64,000 nt of DNA, taken from assembly GCA_001464125.1 (NCBI GenBank), contig LNEP01000011.1, positions 1 through 64,000 of the forward strand. Direction: 5' to 3'. Below are positions 47,319 to 56,546 of the stretch, one piece after another (position 1 is the stretch's first letter; every line of letters begins with the position of its first letter). The notes beneath the pieces are model-generated. The model saw only the letters and a program-made list of their open reading frames with translations. It was not told the origin of the DNA and did no database searches. This DNA comes from Betaproteobacteria bacterium Ga0077540. GTDB taxonomy: Bacteria; Pseudomonadota; Gammaproteobacteria; Burkholderiales; Methylophilaceae. Made by a program: the position numbers and the translations under genes.

Positions 47319-47518
47319 GTAGAATTTTGATAAGTCGCTATTTAATCACTATCAGTCAGGTACATCAATCGTGCTCAGTGACTTTAGCAACAATGAGCTT
47401 GTTTATCATCAGTTGATGAATGCTCAAGCGGCACACAAATGATTGTTTTGTGAATAAATTTTTTGCGTGCTAAGATAATTCTGTGGGTGAGTGCACCTAC
47501 ATAAGATAACTAAATAAT

Positions 47519-48346
47519 ATGAATAACAATAAACTCGTGCTGCTTTCACGTTTTGCTGCACAAGCAAGACGCTTTATAGGGGTGGTCAATGTCACGCGTA
47601 TGTCGACAGACCAACCGTATGCTTTGCACATTATCCTCAGTGCTTATGCGTGTAAAGATGCAGAGCTGATTGTGCTTGCCAAAAGTACGAGCAAAACGCT
47701 GGATATCAATCATCAATTGTTGAGTGCGATTGAGCACTTTCTCAATGAATATGTAAATACGCAAGACCTGCAAAGAGCCGAGCATTACCTACATCATTTT
47801 GCGCAGTATATCTACAATATTTCCGTGGATGGTATTGCTTATCGTCGTGCTGTGAGCCAATTTTTGGCGCAATTGCTGGAAGATGAACGTGCGTTCTGCA
47901 CCCAATTGATTCGTGCGTTTTATCCTTACTGGATGGCAGAGTTATCCACCTACCAAGCCAAAGAAGAGTTAATGGCTTTTGGCAATATGCTAAAAAATCG
48001 TAGCTTGGCACCTAAATCGTTGCTAGATTTATGGGAAAGGGCTGAATCTGAACTATTGTCGGATGCAGAACTCACTCTACTTGATCACTTCACCAATGAC
48101 ATGCTGGAAAAAGAACTGGCGGAAGATGCCTTAGATTCACGCAGTAAGATTGCTAAAATTCTGACGGTGGAATTACGCAACCAACAGGCAAAGAACCATT
48201 TTGATTACCGTCTGACAGTAGAGAAAATTCAAGCACTCATCAACAAGCATGACTTAAAGGCGTTTTTTGTGCAGGTATCTCGAGACTTTTATTACTTTTG
48301 GAATGCCAACGCAGACGCAAACCAACGTCCTGAGTATTCAATTTAG
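47519..48346 (+). CDS. Unrecognised cytoplasmic protein, 275 residues
   Basis: The frame begins at ATG 47519, with no clear ribosome site. The protein lacks signal peptide or membrane helices, is mostly helical, charged, and has few Gly; several stretches (HLNEY, AEHYLHHFAQYIYNISVDG, LWERAESELLSDAELTLLDH) look like amphipathic helices. I see no catalytic motif. It sits alone between two minus-strand genes in the trypsin-TPR cluster. Confidence 0.65.
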   Translation: MNNNKLVLLSRFAAQARRFIGVVNVTRMSTDQPYALHIILSAYACKDAELIVLAKSTSKTLDINHQLLSAIEHFLNEYVNTQDLQRAEHYLHHFAQYIYNISVDGIAYRRAVSQFLAQLLEDERAFCTQLIRAFYPYWMAELSTYQAKEELMAFGNMLKNRSLAPKSLLDLWERAESELLSDAELTLLDHFTNDMLEKELAEDALDSRSKIAKILTVELRNQQAKNHFDYRLTVEKIQALINKHDLKAFFVQVSRDFYYFWNANADANQRPEYSI

Positions 48347-48369
48347 TGGGTAGTTAGCAGATAGGCGTT

Positions 48370-48519
48370 CTAAACGACTTCAAGCTCTAACTCTTCGACA
48401 TGGTAGTAATGTTCCTCATCCCATACCGTAAAGTCTTGCGCGCTATACATTGCCTCTTGTAAATCAAAAAACTCACCGTAGCTTTGGTTTTGTTCATTTA
48501 ACACTTGATAGATTGTCAT
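48370..48519 (-). CDS. Unrecognised acidic 49-residue protein
   Basis: Reads MTIYQVLNEQNQSYGEFFDL, then QEAMYSAQDFTVWDEE and HYYHVEELELEVV. The ribosome site CGAGGTG lies seven bases before the ATG. The chain is strongly acidic, has five Tyr and one Trp, and looks like a single small alpha/beta unit. It is below usual gene-finding length limits. No family recognised. Confidence 0.55.
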   Translation of the reverse strand: MTIYQVLNEQNQSYGEFFDLQEAMYSAQDFTVWDEEHYYHVEELELEVV

Positions 48520-48628
48520 CGCACACCTCGTATCTTGGTTTGTGTTGTCTTTATTATTACATCGGTCTTGTTGCGATATTCTTTAGATAAAACATAGGTT
48601 TGTGTGCTAGTTTGATGTATCAGACTAG

Positions 48629-49081
48629 CTACTCGATTGCATGAATGGTAGCGAGCACCGTATCCCTAGTAACAGAGATTTGTTGGCTAATTCGCTGCTC
48701 GCTGAGTTGGTCTTGACCAAGCGCTGCCCAATCTCGCTGCCAGACCACATACAACTGCTTGCCTTGCAATTGGCTATGGGGGGAGAGTAAGTGGCTTAAA
48801 TCTCTGACCTGAATGGCATACTTCCAGCCTTCAATCGGGTTACCCTTGGTAGCATCGTCGTCATAATGGGCATAATTGACAATAGTTTGCAGCTCACCCA
48901 AATCCTTCAGCACCTCAAACGCAGCATTGCGCATATTGTGATTGCGTTCATTCTGGTGATCACGCCAGTTGTTATAAAACAGACCACTGAGGGCTGTCAT
49001 TAAGCTAATCAATGCCACGGCGTGCGTTTTGACTTGCTGTGGAATACGCAAATTGATATTTCGCATTTTAATATTTCGCAT
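48629..49081 (-). CDS. Unrecognised membrane-anchored protein, 150 residues
   Basis: The start at 49081 has the ribosome site GAGGGA. One membrane helix near residues 20-38 (HAVALISLMTALSGLFYNNW) is followed by a mostly helical, soluble part with charged residues (NERNHNMRNAAFEVLKDLGE), probably periplasmic. No motif is recognised. It is divergent from the second trypsin-TPR gene. Confidence 0.6.
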   Translation of the reverse strand: MRNIKMRNINLRIPQQVKTHAVALISLMTALSGLFYNNWRDHQNERNHNMRNAAFEVLKDLGELQTIVNYAHYDDDATKGNPIEGWKYAIQVRDLSHLLSPHSQLQGKQLYVVWQRDWAALGQDQLSEQRISQQISVTRDTVLATIHAIE

Positions 49082-49207
49082 ACTGTCCCTCTGTTGTTTA
49101 GCTTTAGTCGACTAGGCTATGATTTCATGACAGGATTAACTTTTACTCACGGCAACAAATGATAGATTTGGTGGTCGTACTGACGACAACAACACGGAAC
49201 ATCAAAC

Positions 49208-50239
49208 ATGAAAACATGGATCAACTTGGCTGTGATTGGCCTATGGAGCGCGCAAGCAAGTGCCGCAAACTTACCAGACCCAACAGAAGAATTTTTATAT
49301 CAACTTAAAGAATCGCTAGTGAAGGTGAATACCACCACCAAATCCGGTGGGCATGGGTTTGGGACAGCGGTTGCCATTGATAAAGATCACGCAGTGACCA
49401 ATTGCCATGTATTGGGCAATACAAATGGCGTGAGCATCACCAAATGGGGCACGGAATATCCAGTGGATTCGTTTCAGGCGGATTGGAAGCACGACTTGTG
49501 TATTTTGAAGGTGACCTACGCAGATTTAAAGCCAGTGGCGTTGGGAGATTCTTCTCAGCTAAGTTATGAACAGCCGCTGATTTCGATTTCCATGCCTACC
49601 GACTCCCCTGCGCCTTATGTGGCGTTAAGTGCAATCAAAGCCCTCTATCCGATGGACGATGAATTGGTGATTCGTAGTCAAGCAGCGTTCTCGATTGGGG
49701 CTAGTGGAAGCCCAGTATTTGATTATGCTGGCCGTTTGGTGGGTATTAGCACCTTCAAAAGCCCAGGCAAAAACGCGTATTACTACAATGTGCCGGTCAA
49801 CTGGATTAAAAAAATGTTGAACTCACCGGAAATTGCCTTAAGTGCAGCGCATGCTGACCCCTTTTGGGATGCGCCAGAAGCACAGCGGCCATTTTTTATG
49901 CAAATTGTGCTTCCGTTTCAAAATAATCGCTGGCAAGATGTACAAGAGATAGCGACCCGATGGGCGGCAAGTGAGCCTGGCAGTGCTGAAGCCAAGTATT
50001 ACCAAGGTGAGGCGGCAAGGCAGCAAGGCGATGAAACGGTGGCGATGACACATTTTAGGCAAGCGCTTAGGTTGCATCCAAATCATCCAAGCACATTGCA
50101 ATCGATGGCGCAGCTATTGGATAAACAAGGCAAGGTCAATGATGCTGAGAGTATTCGTGTCACCCTAAAAGAAATTAACCCAGAATTGCTAGAAGGTGTC
50201 GGAACGATAGAGCAATCTGCACCCAATAAAGCAAAATAA
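49208..50239 (+). CDS. Secreted trypsin-like protease with C-terminal TPR repeats (paralogue B)
   Basis: A 343-residue protein with a signal peptide (about 1-20). Triad His67 (TNCHV), Asp96 (KHDLCIL) and Ser166 (GASGSPVF) are in place. The C-terminal 120 residues are TPR-like (AKYYQGEAARQQGDETVAMT, HFRQALRLHPNHPSTLQSMA). It shares the block FKSPGKNAYYYNVPVNWIKK with paralogue A at 45823 and the same domain layout, so the two arose by duplication. The gene at 50268 follows by 28 bases and is probably co-transcribed. Confidence 0.75.
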   Translation: MKTWINLAVIGLWSAQASAANLPDPTEEFLYQLKESLVKVNTTTKSGGHGFGTAVAIDKDHAVTNCHVLGNTNGVSITKWGTEYPVDSFQADWKHDLCILKVTYADLKPVALGDSSQLSYEQPLISISMPTDSPAPYVALSAIKALYPMDDELVIRSQAAFSIGASGSPVFDYAGRLVGISTFKSPGKNAYYYNVPVNWIKKMLNSPEIALSAAHADPFWDAPEAQRPFFMQIVLPFQNNRWQDVQEIATRWAASEPGSAEAKYYQGEAARQQGDETVAMTHFRQALRLHPNHPSTLQSMAQLLDKQGKVNDAESIRVTLKEINPELLEGVGTIEQSAPNKAK

Positions 50240-50267
50240 CATCGACCATTAAGGTGAGGAGTAAGAT

Positions 50268-50690
50268 TTGAAAAGCAAGGTTGGTTACGGTGTTGGAATT
50301 GCCATATTGCTGGGCATAGGTGCGTATATATATTTGGATGCAACTGAAGATGCCAAGGTACCACGTACCCTTACGGCGCTTGAGCGCGTGGGTGACGAAT
50401 GTGAGCTCATTGCAGAAAAGGCCGCGATGGCCTTGCCAGAAGCGCTACCTTTTCAGAAGCTGGAAAAAGCCGCCAGAAAATCACGGGTATTACAGACTTG
50501 CATGAATGACCGTGGCTATATTGAAAACCCGGCCTGGGTGAAATATGCCGAGCCCATTGTTGCAAAGGCCGCCAAGGCAGAAAATATTTCTGTAAACGAA
50601 GCCTACGAAACACTGAGACGTAATAAGTTGAAGACGTTTTATGAGGCCGACCCTAACACCCCGCTTTATTGGGTTGCAGCCAAAAAGTAA
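50268..50690 (+). CDS. Unrecognised small membrane-anchored protein
   Basis: 140 residues from a TTG start with a good ribosome site (GAGGAG). An N-terminal helix (VGIAILLGIGAYIYLDA) anchors it; the remaining part is helical and charged, with two cysteines, C-terminal LYWVAAKK. No family is recognised. It directly follows paralogue B and may be its partner. Confidence 0.6.
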   Translation: MKSKVGYGVGIAILLGIGAYIYLDATEDAKVPRTLTALERVGDECELIAEKAAMALPEALPFQKLEKAARKSRVLQTCMNDRGYIENPAWVKYAEPIVAKAAKAENISVNEAYETLRRNKLKTFYEADPNTPLYWVAAKK

Positions 50691-50714
50691 ACACTCGCTT
50701 TTCTATGGTGTTGA

Positions 50715-51332
50715 TTACTGCGCGTTTTGTATCCATTCCAGTAACACTGACCATTGCTCAATATCTTGTGCCACTAGCGAGGGGCGTAGCTCAAAAATGC
50801 TCAGCCCCTGTTCTGCTGCGGCGGTATAGACTTGAGAGTTGCGCAAATAAGCCAGCACCGGAAAACCGGTATCACCCATAAACTCGGCCAGACCAACAGC
50901 GGCATTCGTGCGACTGTTCACGCGGGAGCCTACCAGCGCGACAAAGGTTTTATTTTTTCGCACCGCTTTTTCTTGCATTAACACGTCTAAAAAATCAGCC
51001 GCTGCACCAATATCAAACGCAGAGGGTTGTATCGGTACAATTACCATATCGGCGTCTTTGACTGCATCTGCCAGCTTTTCATCGCGCAATCCGGCCGGGG
51101 AGTCGGTGACCATCCAATCCAATGTATTGGTTTGCTTGCCTGTATGTTGCGTGGAGAGAATCACAGGCGCATCTGCTGGCCTGCGCTTGAGCCATTGCGT
51201 GGCCGATTGCTGACGATCCAAATCTGTCAGCATGACATTGGCTTGGGTTGTTGCCAAATAGCCAGCTAAATTTGTTGCTAGCGTAGTTTTACCACTGCCA
51301 CCCTTTGCATTTGCAACCAAGATATGTCTCAT
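50715..51332 (-). CDS. ParA/MinD-like ATPase
   Basis: A 205-residue protein with the deviant Walker A KGGSGKTTLATNLAGYL, Walker B-like MVTDSPAGL and the P-loop partner region MVIVPIQPSAFDI. It is short for chromosomal ParA and has no N-terminal HTH, so it is a MinD/ParA-like partition or positioning ATPase. No ParB gene is adjacent; the cargo is unknown. Confidence 0.8.
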   Translation of the reverse strand: MRHILVANAKGGSGKTTLATNLAGYLATTQANVMLTDLDRQQSATQWLKRRPADAPVILSTQHTGKQTNTLDWMVTDSPAGLRDEKLADAVKDADMVIVPIQPSAFDIGAAADFLDVLMQEKAVRKNKTFVALVGSRVNSRTNAAVGLAEFMGDTGFPVLAYLRNSQVYTAAAEQGLSIFELRPSLVAQDIEQWSVLLEWIQNAQ

Positions 51333-51435
51333 CCCTATCTATCCCCACAAAAACAACATGATTAGAAAGCTAACTAGCTATAGTGACGAAAATTTTAAAA
51401 CGGCGCTACCGTGACTAGATGGAATTCAGGCTATT

Positions 51436-51942
51436 TTATTTTCTGGGGCCCAAAAAATCCGATTTTCCCAAATCAACGCCTTGATGACGCAAGATATTGT
51501 AGGCCGTGGTGGCGTGAAAATACACATTCGGCAACACCCACTTTTGCAAATAATCCAAGCCGGTAAATTGAATATCCACTTTGCGGATAGTGATGGTTAC
51601 TTGCTTGGACTCGCTGCCTTCAAACTGCTGCGGAGTGACGCTGTCCAGAAACGCGATGGTTTTTTCGATGCGTGCCTGTAAATCTTCAAAGGTCGTTTCA
51701 TTATCTTCATACACTGGGATCTCAATGCCCGCTAATCTGGCTGCAGCCCCTTTGCTCATGTCAGTGGCAATTTGGATTTGACGTTTGAGCGGGTACATAT
51801 CAATAAACAAGCGCGATTCCACAAGGATAGTAGGGTCTACTTCTTTGGCTTTTGCGTAGGCCTCTCCTTTTTTAAGAATCTGCGATAAATTAGTGAGCGT
51901 TCTTTTTAGGGGTGGAATCGTGAAGTCATACATCGTTAACAT
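51436..51942 (-). CDS. DUF1993 family protein
   Basis: The start at 51942 has a ribosome site (AAGGAA); the frame extends to 52044 without one. The 168 residues contain the DUF1993 core (MYDFTIPPLKRTLTNLSQIL, LFIDMYPLKRQIQIATDMSK, LPNVYFHATTAYNILRHQGV). Members resemble DinB-type four-helix bundles, and no catalytic role is known. Unlinked to neighbours. Confidence 0.85.
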   Translation of the reverse strand: MLTMYDFTIPPLKRTLTNLSQILKKGEAYAKAKEVDPTILVESRLFIDMYPLKRQIQIATDMSKGAAARLAGIEIPVYEDNETTFEDLQARIEKTIAFLDSVTPQQFEGSESKQVTITIRKVDIQFTGLDYLQKWVLPNVYFHATTAYNILRHQGVDLGKSDFLGPRK

Positions 51943-52130
51943 GGTGTGTTCCTTTAATATTTTTGAGTGAATAGATGTTGCTGTCATTTTATACGAAGCC
52001 CAAGCTAAATCATGTAGGAATCCAAACCACCGCACGATTGTCAAAAAACTGATTTAATCTATGTGACAATGCTTGAAGAATATATCCAAGCTACTATCTA
52101 TATGTATATTGCTAATGAAACGGTGCATCT

Positions 52131-53165
52131 TTGATTTCTATTTATGACCGATTAATACAACGTAGCCCTGCTACCCCTATCACCAATACCTTAATTGCAT
52201 TGAATGTGGGTATATTCTTTGCCATGGTGCTGTTTGCTGGGGCGGGCATTTGGCACTCACCCAATGATGTTCAGTTGCGCTGGGGCGCCAATTTTGGACC
52301 CGCCACACAAGATGGCGAATGGTGGCGCTTAGGCACTGCTATGTTTCTGCATTTTGGCGTGGTACATCTACTGCTCAATAGTCTGTCTCTGTGGGAGGCT
52401 GGTCAGCTAGTCGAAAGGATGTACGGGCGTTGGCGCTTTATCGGCATTTACCTGATTGCAGGCTTATGCGGCAATTTGTTGTCCTTGGTTGTGCAAGGCA
52501 ATCAGGCCGTTTCGGGTGGTGCGTCAGGGGCAATTTTTGGGGTGTACGGCGCCGCACTTCTCTTTTTGTGGCGGGAGCGTGCTGCCATATCGGCGCGTGA
52601 ATTCAGATGGTTATTCGGTGGTGGTTGCGTGTTTGCTGTCATCACCATTGTGTTGGGTTTTGTGATCCCAGGCATCGATAACGCTGCCCATATCGGCGGG
52701 CTGATTGCTGGGGTCTTGGTAAGTATTGTGCTATCACAATCCATGACAGCACGTGCTATGCCCGCAGCTTACCGTTATATTGCAGTCTTTGTGCTGGTGT
52801 TGACCAGCGTGAGTTTGGTGAATCACATCCCCACGCCTAAATATCGCTGGAGTGATGAGCTGCTGTTAAGAAGTGAAATCAACGCTTTTTTGTATGAGAA
52901 TCAAGCCATTAACCGCACATGGTTGGAGATTGCGCACGAGAGCAAACAAGGCAACAAATCATTTGAGGAACTGGCGAGCAAAATTGATTTTGCCGTCAGT
53001 AAGCCTTATCAAGAGCAACTGGAGAAGTTGTCTAAATTACCGCAAGACCCCGCCCTGCCCTCGGCGCAAAAGTTGGAGGGTTTGTTGGAGTATGCCGAGA
53101 CGCGTAAAAACCAATCCGAGGCTTTGGTGAAAGGGCTGCGCAATCAGCAGTCAGTCAATCCATAG
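52131..53165 (+). CDS. Rhomboid family intramembrane serine protease
   Basis: The frame opens with TTG at 52131 and no strong ribosome site. Rhomboid features: an L1-loop WR pair (GEWWRLGTAMFLHFGVVHLL), NSLSLWEAG, catalytic Ser in SGGASGAIFGVYG and catalytic His in AHIGGLIAGVL. The six to seven helices span about residues 20-240; the last 100 residues are a soluble, helical tail with no recognised domain. Cleaves membrane proteins; the substrate is unknown. Length 344. Confidence 0.85.
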   Translation: MISIYDRLIQRSPATPITNTLIALNVGIFFAMVLFAGAGIWHSPNDVQLRWGANFGPATQDGEWWRLGTAMFLHFGVVHLLLNSLSLWEAGQLVERMYGRWRFIGIYLIAGLCGNLLSLVVQGNQAVSGGASGAIFGVYGAALLFLWRERAAISAREFRWLFGGGCVFAVITIVLGFVIPGIDNAAHIGGLIAGVLVSIVLSQSMTARAMPAAYRYIAVFVLVLTSVSLVNHIPTPKYRWSDELLLRSEINAFLYENQAINRTWLEIAHESKQGNKSFEELASKIDFAVSKPYQEQLEKLSKLPQDPALPSAQKLEGLLEYAETRKNQSEALVKGLRNQQSVNP

Positions 53166-53170
53166 CCCTA

Positions 53171-54670
53171 CTACTCGCTGCGCCGATACTGAATCGCCTC
53201 AGCAATATGCGCCGCCTCAATGCTGGTGCTTTGTGCTAAATCTGCAATGGTGCGAGCGACTTTCAGAATACGGTGATAGGCGCGTGCAGACAAACTCATG
53301 CGATTCACAGCTGTTTTCAGCAAGGTTAAGCCGGCCTCATCTGTGGTGCAGTGCGTATCAATATCCAAACTGCCTAAGCTAGCATTGGGCATGTTCTGAC
53401 GCTGCAATTGCATGTCTCGTGCTTGTTCTACGCGAGCACGAATCTCAGCGCTACTTTCTGCCACCGTTGCTTGCATTAGCTCATCTTCTTTGAGTGCTGG
53501 GACCTCAATCACCATATCAATGCGGTCTAGCAAGGGGCCGGAAATTTTGCTGCGGTATCTGGCCACTTGGTCAGGTGTGCAGCGGCACTTTTGGTTGTAA
53601 TGTCCTAAATAACCACATGGGCAAGGGTTCATTGCGGCAATCAGTTGAAATTTCGCCGGGAAATCGGCCTGCCTAGCTGCGCGTGAGATGGTGATATGGC
53701 CACTTTCTAATGGCTCCCGCAAGACTTCCAACACTTTGCGGTCAAACTCTGGTAGCTCATCCAAAAACAGCACGCCGTGGTGCGCTAAACTGATTTCTCC
53801 CGGTCTGGGAATGCCACCACCTCCCACCAACGCAACCCCAGAAGCGGTGTGATGCGGAGCACGATATGGCCGTTGCTTCCACTGTGATAGCTGGTAACGA
53901 CCGTTCAGTGATTGGATGGCAGCGCTTTCTAACGCCTCTTGTTCATTCATGCTAGGTAAAATGCCAGAAAAACGGCTGGCCAGCATGCTTTTACCAGTGC
54001 CAGGCGGGCCGCTCATCAACACACTGTGTCCACCGGCAGCAGCAATTTCCAACGCACGTTTGGCGCGGCTTTGTCCTTTGACCTCATTAAAGTCAGGGTA
54101 AGGTGGATTGCTGGTGGGGGTGTCAGGTACGTAAGGCGTGAGCAAGGTGTGACCGCTCAGATGCGCGCACACTTCCAGTAGCGATTTGGCCGGATAAATC
54201 ATGGCATCCTTCACTAGGCTAGCTTCCTGTGCACTTAATTGGGGCAAGATAAATGCTTGTTGTTTTTTAGCACTACGATGCACCATATGGTAGGCCATGG
54301 CCAGTGCACCGCGGATGGGTCTCAACTCTCCGGTTAAGGCCAACTCACCGGCTATTTCGTAGTGTTCAAGCGCAGTTGAAGGAATTTGACCAGAAGCAGC
54401 CAAAATGCCCAAAGCAATGGGTAAATCGTAGCGGCCGCTCTCTTTAGGTAAATCTGCTGGCGCTAGGTTGACGGTAATGCGACGGGCAGGAAACTCAAAT
54501 TGTGCCGTTTGAATCGCAGCGCGCACTCGATCCTTACTTTCTTTGACCTCGGCCTCAGGCAAGCCGACGATGGTAAAACTAGGTAGACCATTTGCAAGGT
54601 GAACTTCCACCACAACCTCAGGAGCTTCCATGCCATCCAAGGCACGGCTGTACAGTACCGCCAACGTCAT
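53171..54670 (-). CDS. comM: YifB/ComM-type Mg-chelatase-like AAA+ ATPase
   Basis: A 499-residue protein: N-terminal ChlI-like domain (HLANGLPSFTIVGLPEAEVK, KDRVRAAI), AAA+ core with Walker A GPPGTGKSMLASRFSGIL, Walker B HGVLFLDELPEF, the zinc-like CPCGYLGHYNQKC loop and C-terminal Mg-chelatase part (RAYHRILKVARTIADL). ComM is a hexameric branch-migration helicase used in natural transformation. It follows ubiK on the same strand with a 6-base gap, a common proteobacterial order. Confidence 0.92.
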   Translation of the reverse strand: MTLAVLYSRALDGMEAPEVVVEVHLANGLPSFTIVGLPEAEVKESKDRVRAAIQTAQFEFPARRITVNLAPADLPKESGRYDLPIALGILAASGQIPSTALEHYEIAGELALTGELRPIRGALAMAYHMVHRSAKKQQAFILPQLSAQEASLVKDAMIYPAKSLLEVCAHLSGHTLLTPYVPDTPTSNPPYPDFNEVKGQSRAKRALEIAAAGGHSVLMSGPPGTGKSMLASRFSGILPSMNEQEALESAAIQSLNGRYQLSQWKQRPYRAPHHTASGVALVGGGGIPRPGEISLAHHGVLFLDELPEFDRKVLEVLREPLESGHITISRAARQADFPAKFQLIAAMNPCPCGYLGHYNQKCRCTPDQVARYRSKISGPLLDRIDMVIEVPALKEDELMQATVAESSAEIRARVEQARDMQLQRQNMPNASLGSLDIDTHCTTDEAGLTLLKTAVNRMSLSARAYHRILKVARTIADLAQSTSIEAAHIAEAIQYRRSE

Positions 54671-54676
54671 GGCTGG

Positions 54677-54931
54677 CTATTTGTGACTTTTTTGCAACAA
54701 ATCCTCAATCGTTTTAAGTTTTTCTTCCAATGCATCTAGCTTCTCTCGGGTATGTTTGAGCACTTCGGTTTGCACATCATACTCTTCGCGTGAAATAAGC
54801 TCCATTTTGGTGAGTGCGCCCTGAATTAGTGCGTGAATATTCTTATCTAGGTCACTTGCGGGACTTTTACTAATTAACTCTTTGATTTTATTTGATAATT
54901 CTAGCAGTGGTCCAGAATTTAGCATGGTCAT
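54677..54931 (-). CDS. ubiK: Ubiquinone biosynthesis accessory factor UbiK
   Basis: 84 residues of the BMFP family: N-terminal amphipathic helix (LLELSNKIKELISKSPASDL) then a coiled coil (EEYDVQTEVLKHTREKLDAL). UbiK binds UbiJ and membranes to help the ubiquinone-synthesis complex. Normal length for the family. Confidence 0.85.
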   Translation of the reverse strand: MTMLNSGPLLELSNKIKELISKSPASDLDKNIHALIQGALTKMELISREEYDVQTEVLKHTREKLDALEEKLKTIEDLLQKSHK

Positions 54932-55098
54932 ATCTCCTAAATATACGTCATTTTAGCACTGTTTATTGAATAAGTAGTATGTTTAAACCCATCTAAAAAC
55001 GATGTGTTAAACATATTAATCAATTAGTTAATGCATTTATTTAATTTTAATTATTAAATATATATTCTATGCATATGATAAATTTATATATTGATTGT

Positions 55099-55114
55099 TG
55101 GCATGCCTCTTGCT
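55099..55114 (+). promoter_or_regulatory. Sigma-54 promoter of the porin-glnK-amtB unit
   Basis: TGGCATGCCTCTTGCT matches the sigma-54 consensus TGGCACGNNNNTTGCW at every fixed position except one, with exact spacing. It lies 64 bases before the porin start. Sigma-54 promoters upstream of glnK-amtB are typical of NtrC-controlled nitrogen genes, but no clear NtrC dyad was seen upstream. Confidence 0.75.
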
Positions 55115-55177
55115 CAAGCGTCTATGTTGTATCTTTTTTGTTGTACCTTTTTTTATCTGTAACGAGGGGAATTAATA

Positions 55178-56122
55178 ATGCGCAAATCAATTTTACTAAC
55201 CGCTGTATTGAGCACATTGGCAATGGCAAATATTGCTTATGCGGAAGAAGCACCAGCAGAAGCAGCGCCAGCTGCTGCGCCAGCTGAGCCAGAATCAAAT
55301 TGGACAGCAACATCGAATATCGGTTTTGTATCTGATTACTACACACGTGGTATTTCACAAACTTGGCACAAGCCAGCTGTACAAGGTGGTTTCGATATAG
55401 CCCACTCTAGCGGCTTCTTTGCTGGTGTATGGGGTTCAAACGTGACTCCAAATACATTTCCTGACGCGACTGTTGAGTTAGATCTTTATGGTGGCTACAC
55501 TGGTTCTATTCCAGCAGTTGAGGGTTTAGGCTACACGGTAGGTGTGATTGGTTACTTTTATCCAGGTGGTAGCTGGAAAAAATATGATGGCTTAACTGCT
55601 GACCAAGGCAAAAAATCTGGTGGTCGTTGGGATACATATGAAGCTAACTTCGGTTTGTCATACAAATGGTTGAGCGCTAAAGCTTCTGTCACGCTAGGTG
55701 ACTGGTTTGGTGCAGAAAAAGCAACAGGCTGGGATGGCGGTACTAGTGGTACTACATACCTTGAGTTGAATGCAGCTTATCCGTTGCCATGGGGCGGTTT
55801 AACCTTAATTGGTCACATTGGCCATTTAAATGTTGCGGGTAAATTGCAAGCATCAGGCTTCCCAACCGCGAATGGTGCACCAGGTACCTATGCTACAAAC
55901 CCAGACTACACTGACTACAAAGTTGGTTTAAGCAAATCATTTTCTATTGCTAAATCAGAGGGTTGGAACGCAGGTATCTACTACGTAGGTGCTGATGACA
56001 AAAACAATTACTGGGACAATGGTTACGGTGGTACAAGTTTCAGTCGTTCTATCAACGGTACAACAGAGACCAAAAATCTTGCTGATGGCCGTTTTGTAGT
56101 AACCGTAGGTCGTACGTTCTAA
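55178..56122 (+). CDS. TorF family putative porin
   Basis: A 314-residue protein with a signal peptide (MRKSILLTAVLSTLAMANIA, ending YAEE) and an Ala/Glu/Pro linker. Beta-barrel strands follow (TATSNIGFVSDYYTRGISQT, YEANFGLSYKWLSAKASVTL, DGRFVVTVGRTF at the end), typical of the Gcw_chp/TorF group. The group is outer-membrane; substrate unknown. Being ahead of glnK-amtB under a sigma-54 promoter, it may pass ammonium or other nitrogen sources (inference). Confidence 0.8.
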   Translation: MRKSILLTAVLSTLAMANIAYAEEAPAEAAPAAAPAEPESNWTATSNIGFVSDYYTRGISQTWHKPAVQGGFDIAHSSGFFAGVWGSNVTPNTFPDATVELDLYGGYTGSIPAVEGLGYTVGVIGYFYPGGSWKKYDGLTADQGKKSGGRWDTYEANFGLSYKWLSAKASVTLGDWFGAEKATGWDGGTSGTTYLELNAAYPLPWGGLTLIGHIGHLNVAGKLQASGFPTANGAPGTYATNPDYTDYKVGLSKSFSIAKSEGWNAGIYYVGADDKNNYWDNGYGGTSFSRSINGTTETKNLADGRFVVTVGRTF

Positions 56123-56141
56123 TTTAAGGTTTATTTAAAAA

Positions 56142-56533
<392 letters not shown>

Positions 56534-56546
56534 GAGGGGCATGGAC

